A stretch of DNA of 64,000 nucleotides from Pseudovirgaria hyperparasitica. Lineage: Eukaryota > Ascomycota > Dothideomycetes > Acrospermales > Acrospermaceae. Position numbers and translations under genes: made by a program. The notes beneath the pieces are model-generated. The model searched no databases. It was not told the DNA's origin and saw nothing but the letters and a program-made list of their open reading frames with translations. The stretch is taken from positions 943,117-1,007,116 of the forward strand of contig NW_022985559.1 in the NCBI RefSeq assembly GCF_010093815.1. The letters are read 5' to 3'. Below are positions 58,271 to 64,000 of the stretch, piece after piece (position 1 is the stretch's first letter; each line of letters begins with the position of its first letter).

Positions 58271-58939
58271 AAGGTCAAGCATGCTAATTATTTTGTTTGA
58301 TATGTCTCCAAGAAGCCTTCGCTACGAAGCAGCACGAAGTAGTCGATACGAAAGTATCACAGCGTCGTACATTGAGATTAATAGCATACAATATTAAAGT
58401 GCTGCAGCCGGCTGGTGGACAGTTAGGTGGTTCCTGGCGTCCTCTCCAGTCGTCCACTCCGACCGAACTTCCATCACTCCTAACTCGATGATCGCTCCTG
58501 CTCGATGAAGTTGTCCAGGGAGATTCTACTTTAAAAGTACGAGAGAGCCAGGGATAGAATGTGTCAACACTGCACGTTTATGTACCGGAAGCCCCAATGA
58601 TCGCACTAGACTGATCAATTCTGCCCGAAACAAGCTTCGGGTCGGACCGTTTGGCCTCCTACATAACATCTGTTGCATTACCGGATGCGATAGGTGGAGA
58701 AATCCCCCCACTAGTCCCTCATATTAGTTACATACTGACTCCAGGTAACGATCCCAAGTCCCAACCTGGCAAAGGAGACCTATTGCATCCCCCGCACTGC
58801 AATCTAGAAGATCGGCAAGAACTGTGACACTGCATATGCGACTTCTAGAGGCGTCCTCAACACTTCGGCTGAATAAAAATATAACGATGAGCAATAGTGC
58901 TTTGAATACCATCCTTCCTCAACGACAGCAGATCCCGCA
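58271..58939. other. Intergenic region upstream of the GH95 gene
   Basis: Promoter side of the GH95 gene. No gene or strong motif seen. Confidence 0.45.
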
Positions 58940-61476
58940 ATGCTGCTCCCAAGGTATATTGCGTTCTTCCTGATAAATTTTGTCATCAGGTGTGAAGCCA
59001 AGACTTTATGGTCCTATTCGCCCGCATCTTCAGAGGACATCATCAGAACCGCGTACCCAGTTGGAAATGGAGTTCTCGGGGGTCAGAGTTCTCTACCCAG
59101 GAACGGTAATTGAGGCTGACACCGTACACAGCTATGGCATTCGGTCCAGCTGGTGCAGAGAAGTTGGTGCTTAATATCGACAGCCTCTGGTCTGGTGGCC
59201 CATTCGAAAATTCGAGCTACAGAGGTGGAAACCCGAGTAGTCCGGTCTCTAGCTCTCTTGATGGCATTCGCGATTGGATCTTCCAGAACGGGACCGGAAG
59301 CGAGTCTGTGCCTTGTCTAGACTGATCTTACTTCTAATGTCTTCCAGATGTGTCACAACTGCTCGGCTCCAACGAGATGTATGGCTCATACCGCGTTCTT
59401 GGTAATTTTTCCATCGAGATTGCCGGTGTATCAGATGCGACATCTTCTTACCATCGACAATTGGATCTAAAGAATGGATTACATGCAACTACTTTCCTGG
59501 CTGATGGGGCGTCGTTTAGTACGACTGCGTATTGCTCGTTCCCTGACCAGGTTTGTGTATATGATGTAACGTCTGACCATGATCTACCTAGTATCACAGT
59601 CTGGCTCGAAAACCAGAAAGTGGATTCAGCACTGAACAAGCAGAGTTGTGGTAATGCATATGTTCGCATGCGAGGCGTCACCCAGATCGGGCCTCCTCTT
59701 GGTATGCGATACGATGCGATTGCTCGTGCGATTGGCGATGCTAATTCATCTTGTGACCCGGATACTGGGTACTTAACATTACATCCTAGCATCGGTTCAA
59801 AGCAGGCGACATTTGTTGTTGGGGCTGACACTGATTTTGATCAAGAGAAGGGCACATCAGTGTTTGGTTATAGTTTCAGGGGGGCCAACCCAGGTTATTC
59901 AGTTAGGAGACTTACAGATACTGCCGCACGTAAAACTGCCGCAACACTTCTTGAAGCACATATAGGTGACTACCAGAACCTAGCTGGGAGATTCGTGCTC
60001 GATCTACCTGACCCTTTGGAATCTGCCGCATTGGAGACGTCCGAACTTTTCGAACGATACAGCTCGTCGAATACTACTGGCGATCCATTCCTCGAAAGTC
60101 TGCTCTTCGACTTCTCTCGTCATCTCTTCATCAGTGCCTCACGTGAGAACTCGTTGCCACCAAATCTACAAGGACGATGGAGTGAGGAGCTTGGCGCCGC
60201 GTGGTCTGGTGATTACCACTCAAACATCAATCTCCAAATGAATCATTGGAACGCAGATCAAACCGGTCTTGGTGAGCTGCAAGCTGCGTTGTGGAACTAC
60301 ATGGAGCAGAATTGGGTACCTCGCGGTACTCAAACCGCCAAACTGCTGTATGGTGCACCGGGATGGGTTGTGCATGATGAGATGAACATCTTCGGGCATA
60401 CAGGCATGAAGAGTGATGCCCAGTGGGCGAATTGTAACACCATCCTATATTTTATGATCTACATAACATTGGTACTAATGAATCGTTCAGATCCCATAGC
60501 AGCCGCATGGATGATGCAGCACGTATGGGACAACTTCGAGTACTCTTCGGATATTAGTTGGCTGCGTGATCAAGGCTATCCTCTACTGAAGGGTGTAGCC
60601 CAATTCTGGCTTTCCCAGTTGATGAAAGACAAATACACGAACGACAATACTATCGTCGTCGCACCATGCAATAGCGCCGAGCATGGTCCTACGACTTTCG
60701 GGTGTGCTCACTATCAGCAGCTCATCTATCAAGTCTTCGAATCCATTCTATCCAGCAATGCCTTGATTGGAGACACTGACACGTCTTTCATCACTAACGT
60801 AAGCAGAACACTCGAGAAACTAGACAAAGGCATCCACATCGGCTCCTTTAACCAAATCAAAGAATGGAAACTCCCGGACTCATACGGCTACGACTTCCCG
60901 AATGATACGCACCGCCATCTCAGCGATCTCGTCGGCTGGTATCCCGGCTACTCCATATCCTCGTACGAGAACGCCTACACCAACAGCACCCTCCAAGAAG
61001 CCGTTACTACCAAACTATACAGCCGCGGCAACGGCAATGCCGCTGACGGAAATGCCGCCTGGGCAAAAGTATGGCGCTCGGCTTGTTGGGGACGACTGAA
61101 TAATACAGAGCGCGCATACTACGAGTTGAAATATGCGATTGAGCAGAACTTTGCGCCGAACGGTTTGAGTATGTATTCGGGGAGATATCCGCCCTTCCAG
61201 ATCGATGCGAACTATGGGCTGGGTGGGGCAGTGTTGAGTATGCTTATGGTTGATTTACCGCAAAGGCACGGGGAACTTGGGGTTCGGACGGTAGTGCTTG
61301 GGCCTGCGATACCTGTTTCGTGGGTTGGTGGGTCGGTGAAGGGGCTCAGGTTGAGAGGGGGCGGACAAGTTGATTTTGACTGGGACAACGAGGGAATTGT
61401 GAGGTCTGCGGTGGTGACTGGTAGGGAGAAGCCCCTGAGAGTAGTGAACAAGATTGGTGATGTGGTCGTGGCTTAG
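58940..61476 (+). CDS. Secreted GH95 glycosidase (alpha-L-fucosidase type)
   Basis: Four exons: 58940-59081, 59132-59299, 59348-60433 and 60491-61476; 793 residues. The start [20 protein letters not shown] is a signal peptide, so the enzyme is secreted. The GH95 entry motif [10 protein letters not shown] crosses exon 1-2 and [14 protein letters not shown] follows. In the (alpha/alpha)6 barrel, [14 protein letters not shown] (about 393-405) holds the paired Asn, EHGPTTFGC (about 527-535) the candidate acid Glu, and [10 protein letters not shown] (about 700-709) the Asp that assists, by analogy with bifidobacterial AfcA. Substrates in the family are 1,2-alpha-L-fucosides, and some act on galactosides, so fucosylated xyloglucan or pectin is plausible. 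Intron 2 has a GC donor; intron 3 is 57 bp with no stop and would pass as coding. Splicing it restores the [12 protein letters not shown] block. Confidence 0.92.
59300..59347 (+). other. GC-AG intron 2 of the GH95 gene
   Basis: Only a GC donor (A|GCGAGT at 59300) gives the phase needed to join NGTG to NVSQLLG; nearby GT donors have the wrong phase or would leave a 33-bp intron. The intron is 48 bp with a TCTAAT branch-like site and CAG acceptor ending at 59347. Confidence 0.6.
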
Positions 61477-61865
61477 CTCGGATACGAGGAAGAAGTGTTG
61501 CTAGTGACTCTCAATTGACATGAATCTCAAGACTCTTTTGATCGATTTACGCTACAATATAATGAGTCAGTTTTGGACAGATGGGATTGCAATAGATGCT
61601 AGGTGGTAAGCCACTACGGTATTTCTGATCTGAACTTCAGTCTGACAAGTGCATCACGTAATGCACATACGCAGCAATATGAAGGTCGCAGATGCGCGCG
61701 ACGTATGGAAGGCGAGTGCAAGCATCCTATCATACAAGCCACCATGGGTGGCTTCTGGTCGCAGCCGAGCGGGAAGATATATGATGTTCAAAAAGTTGAG
61801 CTGCATCAGAGCTTTCCTGAAATACGAGATTGCTGATTGCTATAGACCCCCTATTTCCATTACCT
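61477..61865. other. Convergent intergenic region
   Basis: Between the 3' ends of the GH95 and SDR genes. No gene seen. Confidence 0.5.
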
Positions 61866-62744
61866 CTAACTCGTCTTTTTGGCCTCTTTTAAAGTCGTCT
61901 CGACAACATCAAGCCCAGTCATCTTCTTGATCATAGAATCACCAGCTCCGATAGGCAAAAATGTCGCCAACCACGCCAGAGTACTATTCTTTCCAGCCCA
62001 CACCCAATGCGACGGATTTGACACGCTCAGCTTCGCAACGACTTTCCGCGCGTAGCCCATTGGCTCTAAGTTCTTTTCCATGATTTCTTTCCCACCCATC
62101 GCACGCTCTACCCGATCTTTGGCAACATTGAAGATACTATCCGCTGGTAGTGATGGATTTTTCGCATTATCATAAAAGGTAGTCCTCACGCCACCAGTAA
62201 GCAGATTGATGACGCGGATGCCAAATGGTGCAAGCTCGAGGCGCATTGTTTCAGTCAGTTGTGTCGCAGCGCCTTTGGAAGCATTATATGCACCAGCGAA
62301 CGGCATTGCGCCGACCCAAAGCGACGCGCCGGACGTGTTATTAACGACGATTCCGCCGCTCTTGCTGGCGCGCAACAGGGGTAGGAATGCTCTCGTTACG
62401 GAGATCAATGAGTAGAAGTTCAGCTCGAACAAGTCGCGGGCTTGTTCCCATTGGATATCGAGGACTGGGGCCGTGTAGCCGCCGCCAGCGTTGTTAAGGA
62501 CCATGTCTAAGCTGCCTCCTGTGAGGTTGGAGACTTCGATGACGGCAGCAGATATCGACTCGGCGGATAGTGTATCGAGCTGGACGACCTCGATGCCTGC
62601 TTCGGCAACTGCTTTGGTCTTGGAGACAGTACGCGCAGAGGCGATGACTCGCCAGCCAGCTTCCTGAAATGCGAGGGCGAGGAAGCGACCTAGTCCGCCA
62701 TCAGAGCATCCGGTGATTAGGACTGTGCGCTTGCTTGAAACCAT
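61866..62744 (-). CDS. Short-chain dehydrogenase/reductase, Ayr1-like
   Basis: One exon, 292 residues. The classical SDR layout is complete: cofactor motif TGCSDGGLG (11-19), NNAGGGY (about 83-89), the catalytic Ser in NNTSGASLW (about 135-143) and YNASK (about 152-156). SARTVSK after strand 2, with an Arg, favours NADP(H). The motifs are like yeast Ayr1, the NADPH-dependent 1-acyldihydroxyacetone-phosphate reductase of the ER and lipid droplets, but Ayr1-like fungal SDRs cover many substrates. A C-terminal segment of moderate hydrophobicity (NSTLAWLATFLPIGAGDSM) may bind membranes. It converges with the GH95 gene. Confidence 0.88.
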   Translation of the reverse strand: MVSSKRTVLITGCSDGGLGRFLALAFQEAGWRVIASARTVSKTKAVAEAGIEVVQLDTLSAESISAAVIEVSNLTGGSLDMVLNNAGGGYTAPVLDIQWEQARDLFELNFYSLISVTRAFLPLLRASKSGGIVVNNTSGASLWVGAMPFAGAYNASKGAATQLTETMRLELAPFGIRVINLLTGGVRTTFYDNAKNPSLPADSIFNVAKDRVERAMGGKEIMEKNLEPMGYARKVVAKLSVSNPSHWVWAGKNSTLAWLATFLPIGAGDSMIKKMTGLDVVETTLKEAKKTS

Positions 62745-63570
62745 TGCGATTTGTCGTTTGAGTGTGTGATCTCGATGTTATGGACGTGGTGCTTTGTATG
62801 TTGCCTTGCTTCGTTGCTTTGTTAAGCTGATGCTTTGATATTGAGTGTTAATGATTGATAAACAAGGTACACAGCTCGGAGTCTGTACTGTCGATAAGAT
62901 ATAGAATTGAAGTCTACTAAATTGCCATATCTCAATCTTATATAATAATACTATGAGCGGCTTGACCTTTGTCCGCCTCGGCCACTGTCACTATAACAGC
63001 TTAGCATAGACGCATAAGTCAGGGACAAATTCCAGGTGCCAAGTGCATGTGGCGCTGCACGGTCGGAGGATTACGCTTCTTCCTAAACCCATTTTATCGC
63101 CGAATGAAGTTTCGGGACCGAGGACTTGAGGCTGAACAGTTCGGCCGAACAAGTCCGCCTGACTGTTTCCGAAGTCAATGCTCCGTAGCATGGATTGTAC
63201 CCGGCCCAATGTTGTGCCGCTTCTGAGTCGGGAATGAACCATAAGACTTGGGCTCTGCTATGCTTCTGGATAGTCGACTATTTACATTGCGCTTACTCTG
63301 CCGACTGCCAACAGTCAAACGTCCAAATCGACCCCGGCGTCTGTGTTATGCACAATTGCTTGACACGGTCAAGTTCGATAGGGGCTGAAACGCGATCCAC
63401 GTCTTGCCATGATTCCTTTTTCCTCGTCTTGGAGACTTTCGTCTCCCTTTGACACGCGTTGTATACAGTCGCTTTCTCTCTCTCTCTCTCTCTCTTATAT
63501 ATATATATATGTAATAAGTTCCATAACTTGATGAATTAATAGTTCAACCTTATTTCTCTTTATCAATCAG
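62745..63570. other. Intergenic region with a CT/TA microsatellite
   Basis: Promoter of the SDR gene and the region before the HET-like fragment. Apart from the microsatellite at 63475-63511, no element or gene is supported. Confidence 0.5.
63475..63511. repeat. (TC)n-(TA)n compound microsatellite
   Basis: Ten TC units pass into eight TA units, about 60 bp before the HET-like open frame. Confidence 0.92.
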
Positions 63571-64000
63571 GTGAGTATCCGATTACTCAACTGCAGCACC
63601 TTCGAAATAGAGCCCGACTTTGTAGACATCAACCTCGCGGACGCGGAAAACCAGCTCTGGTACCCCAACTCGCGACCACCACGCGCGAAGGCTACATATG
63701 CCATCCTATCTTACCGATGGTTTGGAGAAGAGCTTAATTTTAGAACTTACGCTTCTGTCCCTGGATTATATTTAGAACGTTACTGACCGTAATTCGATAC
63801 CGTTGAACCTTGGATTCAACGCCGCAAGCCTACACGAGCGCACAGCAGCTATCTACAAGATTGCAGTGGCCCGTCGAAATGTACGATATGAGAGTCAACG
63901 TATCGGATTCCCTTGAACCCACATCTAGGCTGACACAGTATGTATCATAAGACTCACCACCGACGACAACGCCCTACGAAAGGGGTGGCATATGCCGCCG
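63571..64000 (+). pseudogene. Broken or partial HET-domain gene at the window edge
   Basis: The frame starting with GTG at 63571 gives SIRLLNCSTFEIEPD and then ATYAILSYRWFGEELNF (about residues 41-57). This is the start of a HET (heterokaryon incompatibility) domain, whose hallmark is RLLN... followed by YAILSYxWG. There is no ATG before a stop at 63532-63534. The frame ends at 63784-63786 after about 70 residues. Further on, YKIAVARRNVRY (about 63850-63890) and DNALRKGWHMPP at the very end could be later HET segments in changed frames. Either splicing that I cannot resolve or true decay would explain this; the gene also runs off the window. Confidence 0.5.

Noticed and set aside
63313-63335. 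CAGTCAAACGTCC resembling the MITE terminus
   Set aside because: Similarity stops after about ten bases and no matching inverted end is found nearby.

Overview
The window looks like nuclear DNA from a filamentous ascomycete (Pezizomycotina; Dothideomycetes is only a guess). Protein genes carry short introns, mostly 44-150 bp, with GT-AG borders and CTAAC/CTGAC branch points. Fungus-specific families are present: DUF3176, TAP-like S33 peptidase, GH95, GH105, ACS-type MFS, an NRPS-like reductase relic and a HET fragment. I found no tRNA, rRNA, CRISPR or complete transposon.

Layout. 1-13 kb: a DUF2457-like acidic nuclear-type protein and Hsp90 (both minus), separated by about 7.4 kb of microsatellite-rich DNA without a convincing gene. 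13.9-18.7 kb: a divergent pair made of an intracellular unsaturated rhamnogalacturonyl hydrolase (GH105) and an ACS-family transporter, followed by a glyoxalase-like protein. 19.5-22.7 kb: a large uncharacterised multi-span membrane protein. 22.7-27.6 kb: a second gene-free stretch. 27.6-43.7 kb is a housekeeping block: an LRR protein resembling STK11-interacting protein, PP1 catalytic subunit (Glc7/BimG), retromer sorting nexin Vps5, an uncharacterised 1371-residue protein, and the delta subunit of mitochondrial ATP synthase. 43.9-50.4 kb: a TAP-like peptidase, a 90-bp pogo-type MITE, an amino-acid permease and a DUF3176 membrane protein.

50.4-64 kb is accessory and partly decayed. It holds a broken thioester-reductase domain from an adenylate-forming (NRPS-like) reductase, a frameshifted MFS remnant fused to half a Zn2Cys6 motif, a divergent ribosomal P1 paralogue, then intact ACS transporter, PEBP, secreted GH95 and Ayr1-like SDR genes, and a HET-domain fragment at the right edge.

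Exon borders were read by eye from splice consensus, frame and family expectation; each spliced model below keeps an open frame. The clearest points for a second look are the decayed metabolite-type remnants at 51.6-53.5 kb, the Met-to-Phe change in the Hsp90 ATP-pocket motif, a GC-AG intron and an in-frame hidden intron in the GH95 gene, the GH105/transporter pair with CreA-type sites, the MITE, and the inverted repeat inside the first intron of the unknown membrane protein. I did not find a clear new multi-gene system.
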